Shown: one piece after another, positions 8,310 through 16,497 of the stretch | Layout of the letters: the number at the start of each line of letters is the position of its first letter | Position numbering within the stretch: position 1 is the stretch's first letter | Origin: an uncultured Kiritimatiellota bacterium | GTDB taxonomy: Bacteria; Verrucomicrobiota; Kiritimatiellia; RFP12; UBA1067 | NCBI GenBank assembly: GCA_934635045.1 | Contig: CAKTZA010000002.1 | Coordinates: forward strand, 1-64,000 | Direction: 5' to 3' | Length of the DNA: 64,000 bases | Translations under genes and position numbers: made by a program | The notes under the pieces: generated by a model | Told to the model about the DNA's origin: nothing | The model's database searches: none | The model's input: the letters and a program-made list of their open reading frames with translations, nothing else

Positions 8310-11300
8310 GGGTTGACGCGCACACGCGCGGGTGCCGTCTGCGCGAAGATTTCGGGCGCGTACATCGCCTCGACGCGGACGCCCGGCAGCGCGAAGTCGC
8401 CGGCCGAGACGACGCGCACGGCGTAATAGAACGTCGCCGCGTCCGTTCCGTCGCCTGCCGGGCGCAGGGTCGTCGGACGGGCAAACACGAGCAGACGGTC
8501 GTCTCGCGCCTCGTGACGCAGCACCCAGTCCGCGCGCCCGTGGCCGAAGCGCCTGCCGAACGCCGCCGCGATCTCCGCACGTTCCGGCTCGAAGCCGGCC
8601 GGCAGAAGATCCTGCACCACGAGGTCGGTGACGTCAAAAGCCCGGTCGGCCGTCAGCGTGATCTCGCCGACCAGCAGGTCGCCGCGCGTCAGGCGTTCCT
8701 GCCCGATCGCAACCGGCCGCCCGTCCGTCGTGTAGAATCGCCGCGAGACGTTGATGCGCCGATGGGCGTTCGTCACGCTCTCCGCCGCCGGCAGCGCACG
8801 TCGGCGGAACGACACGAACGCTTCGCACGTGCCGTCATTCCGCAACGCGCATGCGTCCCCGCCGTGCAGCCGCCGCACGTGGCCGACGGGAAGCTCCTCA
8901 CGCGGCCCGTCCGCCGTCGGCGTCCACGAGACGCGCGGACGCCCCTCGCCCAGGCCCCGCACACGGCCGTAGGACGCGAGCGCCCACAGCGCATGGGCGT
9001 TCTCGCCGGTCGTTCCCCAGTGGAAGCGCGTGCGGTCGCGCGCGTTCTGCAAGAAGAGGACGAGCCGGCCGAGGCGGCTGTCGTGGGCATCCGCCTCCAA
9101 CAGCGCGACCAGCGCAAACGCCGCCTCGCGCACATCCCGCGGCGCCAGTGCCGCGTCCGACACGAGCGCCCGCGCGCGCAACGGATCGCCGACGCGGAGG
9201 AACGCCCGGGCCAACCGCGCGCGCGCCAGCAGCGTCAGGCGATCCCGCGCGTCGTACAGCGCGAACAGGCGGTCTTTCTCCGGCGTGCCGGTCAAGGCCA
9301 GCGTGTGGCAGGCGTAAGCCGCTTGATCGAGGTCACGCGCCTGTGCCCACGTCTTCAGCAGACGACGGACGCGATCCTGCACCGTGCGGTCGACCGGGTA
9401 GCCCGTCGCCGCCGCCGCGACCAGGAAATGCGCCGCATACAGGGAGACTTCGCGATCCCACGGCGGACAGTTGCAGTCCGGCCACATCGTGAAGTCGTTC
9501 TGCCGCAGCATGGACGCCACGCGGGCGACGCCCGCCGCCACGATGTCCCGCCGCTCGGACGCCTTGCTGGTCTGCGCGGACGGCAGACGCGCCAGGAAAT
9601 CGTCCGCCACGAGCAGTGGGAACATGCGGGACGTCGTCTGCTCCAGACAACCGTACGGATACTCGGCGAGGAAGTCGAACGCGGAGACGAGTTCGGCCAC
9701 CGGCGAACCCGAGACGGAAAAGGCGCGCTGCGTCGCCTCTGGCAAGGCGCCGACACCACAGACGTTGGACGACACCCATGTCTCGCCGGGCCGCAGCACG
9801 ACAACGCCCGCCGACTCCTCCCACGGCACAGCCGGACGCACCGGCAAGTCAATCGCGCGCGTCTGCGTCTCGCCGCAGCCGACGGCGCGAAAGGTCACGC
9901 GCCCTTCTCCGACCTGCGCCTTCGCCACGGCCGGCAGGGTCAGGATGCGCGTCTCGCCGTCCGCGAGCCGCGTCCGGCCCTCGGCATCCGCGACGAGCGC
10001 GACCGCGCCCTCGGCCGTGACGGCGTAGGAGATGTCCGCGTCGCGTCCGCTGCGGTTGGAGAGCGCCAGCGTCAGGTCGAACCGATCCCCCGGCGCCGCA
10101 AAGCGCGGCGCGTCCGGCTGCACCACAAGCTTCGGGCTGACCTTCTGCCGCGTGGCGGCACACCCGGTGGCGCGTTCCGTGTAGACGAGCGCCGTGACGC
10201 GCACCTCGCCGACGAATTCGGGCAGCGCGAAACGCACGTGCGCGACGCCGTTCGTCAGCGGCACGTCCAGCCGCCAGAGGCTGAGCGGCTTGAATCGGCG
10301 GGACGGCACGGGGCTCACGCGGTTCATGAGGCCCGCAAGGTCGTCGCCGCCCGTCTTCGCGTCGCTCGCCTTGAGCGTCGCGTCGCAGACCGGCAGGAGA
10401 CGTCCGAACAGGTCGTAGAGCGGATGATTCCCGCCGCGTTCCCGCGCGAAGAACCCGATCAGATCGGGCACCGGCTCGTTCGTCAGGAGGTTGAGCCCCT
10501 CGTCGACGACCGTGACGACCGCGCGCGCAGCGGCGGCTTCCGCCCCTTCGGCGGAGACCCGCACGTCCAGTTCACAGCCGCCCGCCGCGACGCTTCGGAC
10601 GGTGGGCGCGACTTCAACCGGAATCTCGCGTTCGCGCGGACGAATCCGCAGCGACACGAGGCCGTGCGCCCGCGCCGCGAGCGACGGGCGCCCCGGCGCG
10701 ACCGCCTGCACGACGCTGAGCGCGACGTCGACGTTCGGCGCCCATGCGCCGGCGAGCGGCTCCAGCTCCACGACGCTCGTGAGGTTTGTCAGCTCCAGCG
10801 TGCGCGTGGCGAGCGTCTTCTCGCGCATCACCGTCAGCCACGCCGCGCCACAAAACGGCGTCTTGACGGTGAGGCGCGGACGCTCGCCCGCACGATAGAA
10901 CGGCTTGTCCGCCACAAGCGTCACCGCCGACGGATTCTTCAGCGAGGCCCGCAGCTCGTCGTCGCCGGACGCGGAAATCCAGAACGGCGCACAATGGGAA
11001 AGGCCGCGCGCCGCGTCCTCGACGACAAGCTCATAGTCGCCACTGCCGGAGACGGGCAACGCGACCGTGCCCGATCCCTCGTCCCCCACCGTGACGGACA
11101 GCTCGGCGACGCGCCGGCGCATACGCGCGGAATCCCAGACGGAAGAGCCGTCCGCGCGCTGCACGAGATTGTACGCGTAGTCGATTTTCCAGAGCGAAGC
11201 CGAGAGAGGGCGGGCCTCGCGGCGGGCCGTGCCGTCGGGGCTGACCTGAACGATGCGGAACGTGCGCGCGCCCGACGCCTGCGGAATGACGCGCGGCACG

Positions 11301-13339
11301 TCCGAGCCGAGGTAGTAGGAATAGCGATGCACGATCCGGCTGTCGCGCGTCACCGCCGGACGTCCCCCCGTCTCGAAGACCGAGCCCTGCACCGTCAGCC
11401 GCACGGCGGCCTGTGGCAGGCCCCATTCGTCTTTCATCCCGACGGCAAAGCGCGCCTGGCCCTGCGCGTCCGTGAGCGCACCCTTCAGCCGCGTGTAGTT
11501 CGGCTGAAGCCCCCGGCGCGGATCGCCGAAGCGGAAGCCCTTCCAGCCGGACGGCGCAAACGCCGCGTCCGAAAAGGACACGAGGCTTTCCGTCGCCCGA
11601 AGCTTCGCGGGCCCGCCGAACAGGTTTTCGGCGCGGACGGCGTAGGCGATGTTCGAGACGCCACACGCCGCGTCCGGCAAGTCCACAAGCGACACGCGGA
11701 TCTGCGGCGGCACGAACGCCTCGACCGTGACCGTCCGCTCGCCGAGCCGAACCCCGTCGGAGCCCGGCACCGCGACCGAGACCTTCCATTTCCCGGACGG
11801 CTGGTCGGTCGGCGCGAAGAAGTCCTCGACCGCCAGCGCGCCGTGGTCGTCGCACACGCGCGTCTGTGTCTGGACAACGGCACCGTCCGGCTTCACGAGC
11901 GAGACGACGACGGGGAACGGATTCGGCGCGCCGCCCGCGCCCGTGCGCAGGACGGCGTGCACGAGCATCTTCTCGCCGTGGCGGTAGATGCCGCGATCCG
12001 TCCAGACGAACGCCGTGCTGGCATCTGCCGCCATATGCGGTGGGCGTGCGCCGCACGGCAACGTCTCGTCAACCTGCATGGATGCGCGCAACGCCATGAA
12101 CGCCGAATCCGATCCGTCCGGGGCCGAGACGACGAGCGCGAACGGCGCCTCGCGCGCGTCCCATCCCGTCAGCGTCACTTCGCCGCCCGCATCCGTTTCG
12201 CCCTGCGCGAGCAGGAGGCGGTTGGCGGCATAGAGCCGCGCGACAAGCCCCGCACGTGGACGCCCCGTCGTCAGCGACGTCACCCAGATCCGCACGCCCT
12301 CGGCATCGCGGCGGACGGAAAGCCCCAGATCCGTCAGGCAGATCAGGCGGTAGTCGGGACGGTTCGCGTCCCCCTCGGGACGGTCGCCGTTCCGCACGGA
12401 CAGCAGGTAGACGCCGTTCGACACGACGCCCTGCGCGGTGCGCAGACGCAGCAGATGCCGTGCGCGCGCGTTCAGCGGATGCGGCGTCGGCTCCGTCCAG
12501 CAAGTCGGCGCGGTTGCGAGTTCCGCCGTTGCCGCGCTGTCGCCGTCAATTTCAGTTCCCCACCACGGCAGGCTCTCCGTGTAGTGGCCCTCCTCGCGTG
12601 CCAGCAGCTGGATGACGTTTTCGGGCACGACCGCCCGCACGGCGCAAGCGAGGTTGGTGACGTTGACGACCGTCACGCCGACCGCCTTTTCGCCGACGGG
12701 CGGCAGATACCGTCCCGTCGCCGACAGGCTGACCGACGGACTCAGGTCGGGAATCTCAACCGTCCGACGAACCTCCTGCGCCAACCGAACCGCCGCAACC
12801 TTGGTGAGGCCATTCGTGCCCTCGGGCTCAAATGGCAGATCCGCCTTGACCGTGACCGTGTAGCGCGTGCGACGCGCGAAGTTCGGACTCTTGAGAATCA
12901 CCTGCCACGTCGTCGGCTGTCGCCACCGCCTGACAGGCTCGACTTCGGCCGAAAGATCCGCGACCTTCGGCTGAAGCGTGACCGAACGAAGAATTTCGGC
13001 GGCGTTCGGACGGTGCGAGAGGCGAAGGACGAGCTGAACGTCTTCGCTGTCGCCATCTTCAACTTCGATGCTTTCGACCCGCGCAAAGCCATTGGTCGCA
13101 GCTTGTTGCGTCGGCGGGCGCGGCGAGGTCGAGGCCGCGTGCGACAGCGGCGTCGCTGCCGACGCAGACGACGCCCCCAGCGCGGTTGCCGACGACGGGA
13201 CGAACGGGTGTTCTTCCGTGCGCAACCGTGACCACAGGACGGCCAGCGTCAGCGAAGACGCGAGGGCGATGAGCGAAATCAGCGCAAAGAGCGCACAAAC
13301 GACGATTTTTCTTTGTTTTTCGGACAGTCGACGAGTCAT
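8306..13339 (-). CDS. Bacterial alpha-2-macroglobulin (YfhM type)
   Basis: 1677 aa, a periplasmic protease trap anchored by an uncleaved hydrophobic segment at residues about 12-36. No lipobox Cys follows it, so anchoring is probably by the helix rather than by lipid. The thioester motif is intact: YPYGCLEQ with Cys1231 and Gln1234. The MG-type beta domains, a bait-like region and the alpha-helical thioester domain follow the usual order. The start is supported by TAAGGA about 12 nt upstream; the next ATG is far inside. It is the first gene of the a2M-pbpC-MFS operon and is divergent from the sigma factor gene; the 117-nt gap holds a short inverted repeat (TCGCC at 13401-13405, GGCGA at 13411-13415) that could be an operator. 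Every third base is mostly G/C, which creates a 1646-codon open frame on the opposite strand that is not a gene. Confidence 0.94.
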   Translation of the reverse strand: MTRRLSEKQRKIVVCALFALISLIALASSLTLAVLWSRLRTEEHPFVPSSATALGASSASAATPLSHAASTSPRPPTQQAATNGFARVESIEVEDGDSEDVQLVLRLSHRPNAAEILRSVTLQPKVADLSAEVEPVRRWRQPTTWQVILKSPNFARRTRYTVTVKADLPFEPEGTNGLTKVAAVRLAQEVRRTVEIPDLSPSVSLSATGRYLPPVGEKAVGVTVVNVTNLACAVRAVVPENVIQLLAREEGHYTESLPWWGTEIDGDSAATAELATAPTCWTEPTPHPLNARARHLLRLRTAQGVVSNGVYLLSVRNGDRPEGDANRPDYRLICLTDLGLSVRRDAEGVRIWVTSLTTGRPRAGLVARLYAANRLLLAQGETDAGGEVTLTGWDAREAPFALVVSAPDGSDSAFMALRASMQVDETLPCGARPPHMAADASTAFVWTDRGIYRHGEKMLVHAVLRTGAGGAPNPFPVVVSLVKPDGAVVQTQTRVCDDHGALAVEDFFAPTDQPSGKWKVSVAVPGSDGVRLGERTVTVEAFVPPQIRVSLVDLPDAACGVSNIAYAVRAENLFGGPAKLRATESLVSFSDAAFAPSGWKGFRFGDPRRGLQPNYTRLKGALTDAQGQARFAVGMKDEWGLPQAAVRLTVQGSVFETGGRPAVTRDSRIVHRYSYYLGSDVPRVIPQASGARTFRIVQVSPDGTARREARPLSASLWKIDYAYNLVQRADGSSVWDSARMRRRVAELSVTVGDEGSGTVALPVSGSGDYELVVEDAARGLSHCAPFWISASGDDELRASLKNPSAVTLVADKPFYRAGERPRLTVKTPFCGAAWLTVMREKTLATRTLELTNLTSVVELEPLAGAWAPNVDVALSVVQAVAPGRPSLAARAHGLVSLRIRPREREIPVEVAPTVRSVAAGGCELDVRVSAEGAEAAAARAVVTVVDEGLNLLTNEPVPDLIGFFARERGGNHPLYDLFGRLLPVCDATLKASDAKTGGDDLAGLMNRVSPVPSRRFKPLSLWRLDVPLTNGVAHVRFALPEFVGEVRVTALVYTERATGCAATRQKVSPKLVVQPDAPRFAAPGDRFDLTLALSNRSGRDADISYAVTAEGAVALVADAEGRTRLADGETRILTLPAVAKAQVGEGRVTFRAVGCGETQTRAIDLPVRPAVPWEESAGVVVLRPGETWVSSNVCGVGALPEATQRAFSVSGSPVAELVSAFDFLAEYPYGCLEQTTSRMFPLLVADDFLARLPSAQTSKASERRDIVAAGVARVASMLRQNDFTMWPDCNCPPWDREVSLYAAHFLVAAAATGYPVDRTVQDRVRRLLKTWAQARDLDQAAYACHTLALTGTPEKDRLFALYDARDRLTLLARARLARAFLRVGDPLRARALVSDAALAPRDVREAAFALVALLEADAHDSRLGRLVLFLQNARDRTRFHWGTTGENAHALWALASYGRVRGLGEGRPRVSWTPTADGPREELPVGHVRRLHGGDACALRNDGTCEAFVSFRRRALPAAESVTNAHRRINVSRRFYTTDGRPVAIGQERLTRGDLLVGEITLTADRAFDVTDLVVQDLLPAGFEPERAEIAAAFGRRFGHGRADWVLRHEARDDRLLVFARPTTLRPAGDGTDAATFYYAVRVVSAGDFALPGVRVEAMYAPEIFAQTAPARVRVNP

Positions 13340-13440
13340 GGTGTTTTTTTTCCTTACACCTTCTACTCGTCCCTCCCGCTTTTTTCTGACAGATGTTTCG
13401 TCGCCTTTAGGGCGAGTAGCCGAACACAGAACTCAAAATG

Positions 13441-13449
13441 TGCTATAAT
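13441..13449 (+). promoter_or_regulatory. Extended -10 promoter of the sigma factor gene
   Basis: TGCTATAAT, a perfect TGN-extended consensus -10, followed by exactly 7 nt and then ATG at 13457. Transcription should begin at or next to the A of the ATG. There is no Shine-Dalgarno between them, and the alternative ATG at 13448 overlaps the -10 box itself. Confidence 0.7.
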
Positions 13450-13456
13450 GTGCCGC

Positions 13457-14092
13457 ATGAACGCACCGACGACGTCGATTTCCCTGCTCACGACGATCTC
13501 CAGCCATGCGGACAGCGTCCGCTGGACGGAGTTCTTCCAGAAATACGAACAGCCGATGCGTTGCTTTCTCCGCGCCCATTACCCGACCGTCGAGGCGGAC
13601 GACGCCCTTCAGGAAACGCTCGTCGCGCTCATGAAGGCCCTGCCGAACTACCAGTACACGCCAGACGCAAAAGGCCACTTCCGCAACTATCTCCTCGGCA
13701 TCCTTTCGCACAAGGCCGCCGACCTCCAGCGCACGGGCGCGCGGCTCTCCGCCTTGCGCGCCGGCCTCCGCGCGGAACAGGGAACTGGGCTCCTGATGAA
13801 AACAGACGCCTCGACCGCGACGACGATGCGCGCGCCAGAGCCTCCGTCGGACGAGGCAGCCTGGAAAAACGCCGTCTTGGAGGCGGCGGTCGAGCAGCTG
13901 CTGGCGGACATCCGCATCCCCCCGACGAAGCGCGAGGTCTTCCGCCATGTCGCGCTTCTGCACGAAAGGCCCGAAGACGTCGCCGCCCGCTTCGGCCTCT
14001 CGCGCGCCAACGTCGACACGATCAAGCACCGCCTGCTCGTGCGGCTGACCGAACGGATTCACGCGATGACGGCAGACGTCACCACGCCCTGA
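13457..14092 (+). CDS. ECF-like sigma-70 family sigma factor
   Basis: 211 aa. The region-2-like part reads WTEFFQKYEQPMRCFLRAHYPTVEADDALQETLVALMKAL, with the DDALQE core of sigma-70 region 2. The C-terminal region-4 helix-turn-helix is EDVAARFGLSRANVDTIKHRLLVRL. The linker of about 90 residues between them is somewhat long. No anti-sigma factor is adjacent. Instead the gene ends convergently, with a 14-nt 3' overlap, on a Ser/Thr kinase gene; in Planctomycetes and Verrucomicrobia some ECF groups are coupled to such kinases rather than to anti-sigma factors. The start at 13457 is chosen from the perfectly spaced extended -10 box; the longer open frame from 13313 would place translation upstream of the promoter. 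Confidence 0.85.
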   Translation: MNAPTTSISLLTTISSHADSVRWTEFFQKYEQPMRCFLRAHYPTVEADDALQETLVALMKALPNYQYTPDAKGHFRNYLLGILSHKAADLQRTGARLSALRAGLRAEQGTGLLMKTDASTATTMRAPEPPSDEAAWKNAVLEAAVEQLLADIRIPPTKREVFRHVALLHERPEDVAARFGLSRANVDTIKHRLLVRLTERIHAMTADVTTP

Positions 14093-15551
14093 GCAGCATC
14101 TGCGCGCGCGCATTCCCCTGCCGTGCCGCACGATACAGCCACGTCTCGCCGCGTTCGACATCCGCCTCGACGCCGCGCCCTTCAAGGTAGCATTCGCCGA
14201 CGAGCGTCTGCGACGGGGCGTGTCCGCGCTCGGCCGCGCGCATCGCCCACCGAAAGCCCTCCGCCGCATCCTTCGCGACACCGAAGCCGTGCATGTAGCA
14301 GAAGGCCAGGTCGTTCATCGCGCCGAGATGCCCCTGTCGCGCAGCCTTCGTCCACCAGCGGACGGCCTCCGCGTTGTTCTTCTCGCATCCGTAGCCGCGA
14401 AATGCGCACAGGCCCAGCGAAGCCTGCGCGTCGGCGGCTCCGGCCTCGGCCGCCGTGCGGTACCAGCGCGCCGCCGCCGTACGGTTTGTCGCCGTGCCGC
14501 GTCCGTAAAAATACGCCTCCGCCACGGCGACCTGTGCGGCGGCTTCGCCCGCCCTTGCGCGCGGCAGCATCCGGGCGAGATACGCCGCCTCGGACTCGTT
14601 CGGACGCGGCTCGGTTGCGCGCGCACGGTGTGGCGACGTCTGCGGCGCAACCCCAACCGCTGGTTCTGGCGACCGCCGCAGAAGCGGAATGAGCCCTGCG
14701 CCCAGCAGACACAGCAAGCCGAAGAAGAGAATCGCACCGACGACCCACGCACGGTTGCGATGCCGCAGCGCGGCGGCGAAATCGGCGGCAGACGCGAAAC
14801 GGTCACTCGGCAGCTCGCGCGTTGCCCGCCGGATCACCGGCTGGACGCTGTGCGGCGGACGCCCCTCGTACAGGCTGCGCAGGATCTTGCCAAGCGCAAA
14901 GACGTCGCTCTGCATCGACGCCTCGCCTTTGAGAAGCTGTTCGGGCGCGGCGTAGTCGAGCGTCCCGACGCCCACGGGCTTGCCGTCAATCAGCGACACG
15001 CCGCCGCGTCCGTGGCGGACAATCGGATCCGTCACGCCCAAGCCGCGCCGCTTGATGAGGCCGAGGTCAATGAGAACCGGCTCTCCATTCGCCCGCCGCA
15101 GGATGTTGCCCGGCTTGAGGTCGCGGTGGATGTACCCCGCGTCATGCAGCACCTGAACCGCCTGGGCGACGCGCACCATGAAACCGGGGACTTCGCCACG
15201 CGGCAATGGATCCGGCAGCGGCTGGAGATATTCCATCACATAGAACGGACGCCCCTCGTGCTTGCCCGCGTCCAGAAAACGCGGCAGCACACGCAGGGAA
15301 AGGACGCGCAGCGCATCCGCCTCCGCCGCGAACCGATCCTTCAGGCCGCGCGTCTCGTCGACCAACAGCTTGAGCGCGCCCTCCTGCCCCGTGCGCACGT
15401 GCGTGACGCGGTAGACTTCGGCCGAAAGCCCCGCGCCGAGGTAGGCCTGCACACGCCAGCCCTCGACACGCGTACCCGGCGACAGGCGACTCGGCGGCGC
15501 ACCCTCCGGCCGCCGCGTCGCCAGCCAGCGCTCGACCGAGGCCTCAAGCAT
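14079..15551 (-). CDS. Ser/Thr protein kinase with transmembrane helix and Sel1 repeats
   Basis: 490 aa. Hanks-type kinase domain in the N-terminal half: glycine loop LGAGLSAEV about 38-46, Lys61, HRDLKPGN 142-149, DLG (for DFG) 162-164 and AAPEQ near 201-205. One transmembrane segment spans about 269-291. The C-terminal 160 residues are Sel1-like repeats (AAxWYRTAAEAG..DAQASLG, AVRWWTKAARQGHLGAMNDLA, GFRWAMRAAERGH), which would lie outside the membrane and could sense a partner. The ATG at 15551 overlaps the xerC stop by 8 nt (ATGCTTGA); an upstream ATG at 15593 in the same frame is possible. It is the last gene of a topA-xerC-kinase run and is convergent with the sigma factor gene, a plausible functional partner. 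Confidence 0.9.
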   Translation of the reverse strand: MLEASVERWLATRRPEGAPPSRLSPGTRVEGWRVQAYLGAGLSAEVYRVTHVRTGQEGALKLLVDETRGLKDRFAAEADALRVLSLRVLPRFLDAGKHEGRPFYVMEYLQPLPDPLPRGEVPGFMVRVAQAVQVLHDAGYIHRDLKPGNILRRANGEPVLIDLGLIKRRGLGVTDPIVRHGRGGVSLIDGKPVGVGTLDYAAPEQLLKGEASMQSDVFALGKILRSLYEGRPPHSVQPVIRRATRELPSDRFASAADFAAALRHRNRAWVVGAILFFGLLCLLGAGLIPLLRRSPEPAVGVAPQTSPHRARATEPRPNESEAAYLARMLPRARAGEAAAQVAVAEAYFYGRGTATNRTAAARWYRTAAEAGAADAQASLGLCAFRGYGCEKNNAEAVRWWTKAARQGHLGAMNDLAFCYMHGFGVAKDAAEGFRWAMRAAERGHAPSQTLVGECYLEGRGVEADVERGETWLYRAARQGNARAQMLLRAW

Positions 15552-16497
15552 TGCGCGGATGGGCCTTCGCGTATTCGTCGCGGAGGCGTTCAATTGAGAC
15601 GTGGGTGTAGATCTGGGTGGTCGAGAGCGAGGCGTGGCCCAGCATCTCCTGCACGGAGCGCAGGTCGGCGCCCGCGTCGAGGAGATGCGTCGCGAAGCTG
15701 TGGCGCAGCTTGTGCGGCGTCAGGTCCGTCGGCAGTTCCGCCTCCGCGAGATAGCGCTTCATCCGCCGCTCGGCGAACCGCCGCGTCATCGGCTCGAAGG
15801 CGTCCGTCTGGAAGACCGCCGCCGCGCCGTCCGTCCGCGCGCCGCACGCCGCCGCCGTCTCGCGCAGGGCCGTCAGCGCGTCGCGGGCGGGGCCACCGAG
15901 GATGACGAGGCGATCCTTCGACCCCTTGCCCGTCACGATCAGCGTGCCACGCGCGAAGTCGATCTCGCCCCACGTGACCGGCAGCATCTCGCCGATGCGG
16001 CAGCCCGTGGAGTAGAGGGCCTCGAAGAGCGCCTTGTCGCGCCGCGCGGCGTATTCGCCGACCGTGCCGTCGTCGAGGTCGCGGAGCGGCTGCGCGAGGA
16101 AGCGCGCGACCTCCGTCGCCGAAAGGACCTTCGGCAGGGCCTTCGCCTTGCGCGGCCCGTGCAGGAGGGCGAACGGGTTGTCGATCAGGACGCCCTCGCG
16201 CTGGAGGAAGCGGCAGAACGTGCGCCCGGCCGCGAGCTTCCGCCGCACGGTCGTCGCCGTCGCGCCGGACGCCGAGAAGGCGACGAGAAAGCGGCGCGCG
16301 TCGGCGTCTGCAAGCTCGCGCCATGGAAACGGCGGCCGCGCCGCCGCGCCCCACTTCGACGAGACGAGCTGCGCGAGATCCGACGCATAGGCCGAGCAGG
16401 TGTTCGCGGATTCGTTCCGCTCGGCCTGCAGGTGGCGGATGAACGCCGCCACCTGCGGATCCTCGCCCGCCCGGCTATTCGGAATCGGCTTTCCCAT
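15544..16497 (-). CDS. xerC: Tyrosine recombinase XerC/XerD
   Basis: 317 aa, the usual length for the Xer recombinases that resolve chromosome dimers at dif. The N-terminal SAM-like DNA-binding domain is followed by a catalytic domain with all expected residues: Arg167 (STGCRIGE), Lys191 (GKGSKDR), His262 and Arg265 (HKLRHSF), His288 (GHAS) and the nucleophile Tyr297 (TQIYTHV). Which of XerC or XerD it is cannot be decided here. It starts 23 nt inside the 3' end of topA and ends 8 nt inside the kinase gene, so all three are probably one transcript. topA next to xerC is a common arrangement, which favours a housekeeping role over a phage-type integrase. Confidence 0.93.
   Translation of the reverse strand: MGKPIPNSRAGEDPQVAAFIRHLQAERNESANTCSAYASDLAQLVSSKWGAAARPPFPWRELADADARRFLVAFSASGATATTVRRKLAAGRTFCRFLQREGVLIDNPFALLHGPRKAKALPKVLSATEVARFLAQPLRDLDDGTVGEYAARRDKALFEALYSTGCRIGEMLPVTWGEIDFARGTLIVTGKGSKDRLVILGGPARDALTALRETAAACGARTDGAAAVFQTDAFEPMTRRFAERRMKRYLAEAELPTDLTPHKLRHSFATHLLDAGADLRSVQEMLGHASLSTTQIYTHVSIERLRDEYAKAHPRNA

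Noticed and set aside
8291..13231. 1646-codon open frame on the plus strand opposite the alpha-2-macroglobulin gene
   Set aside because: It is the mirror of a high-GC gene: R/H/D/A-rich translation without domain character, while the minus strand has a complete thioester protein. The same holds for the long plus-strand frames over carB (1321-2943, 2956-4773), topA, GH2 and others.
13313..13456. N-terminal extension of the sigma factor from 13313
   Set aside because: It would start upstream of the consensus promoter and overlap the divergent gene's leader; its residues have no sigma character.
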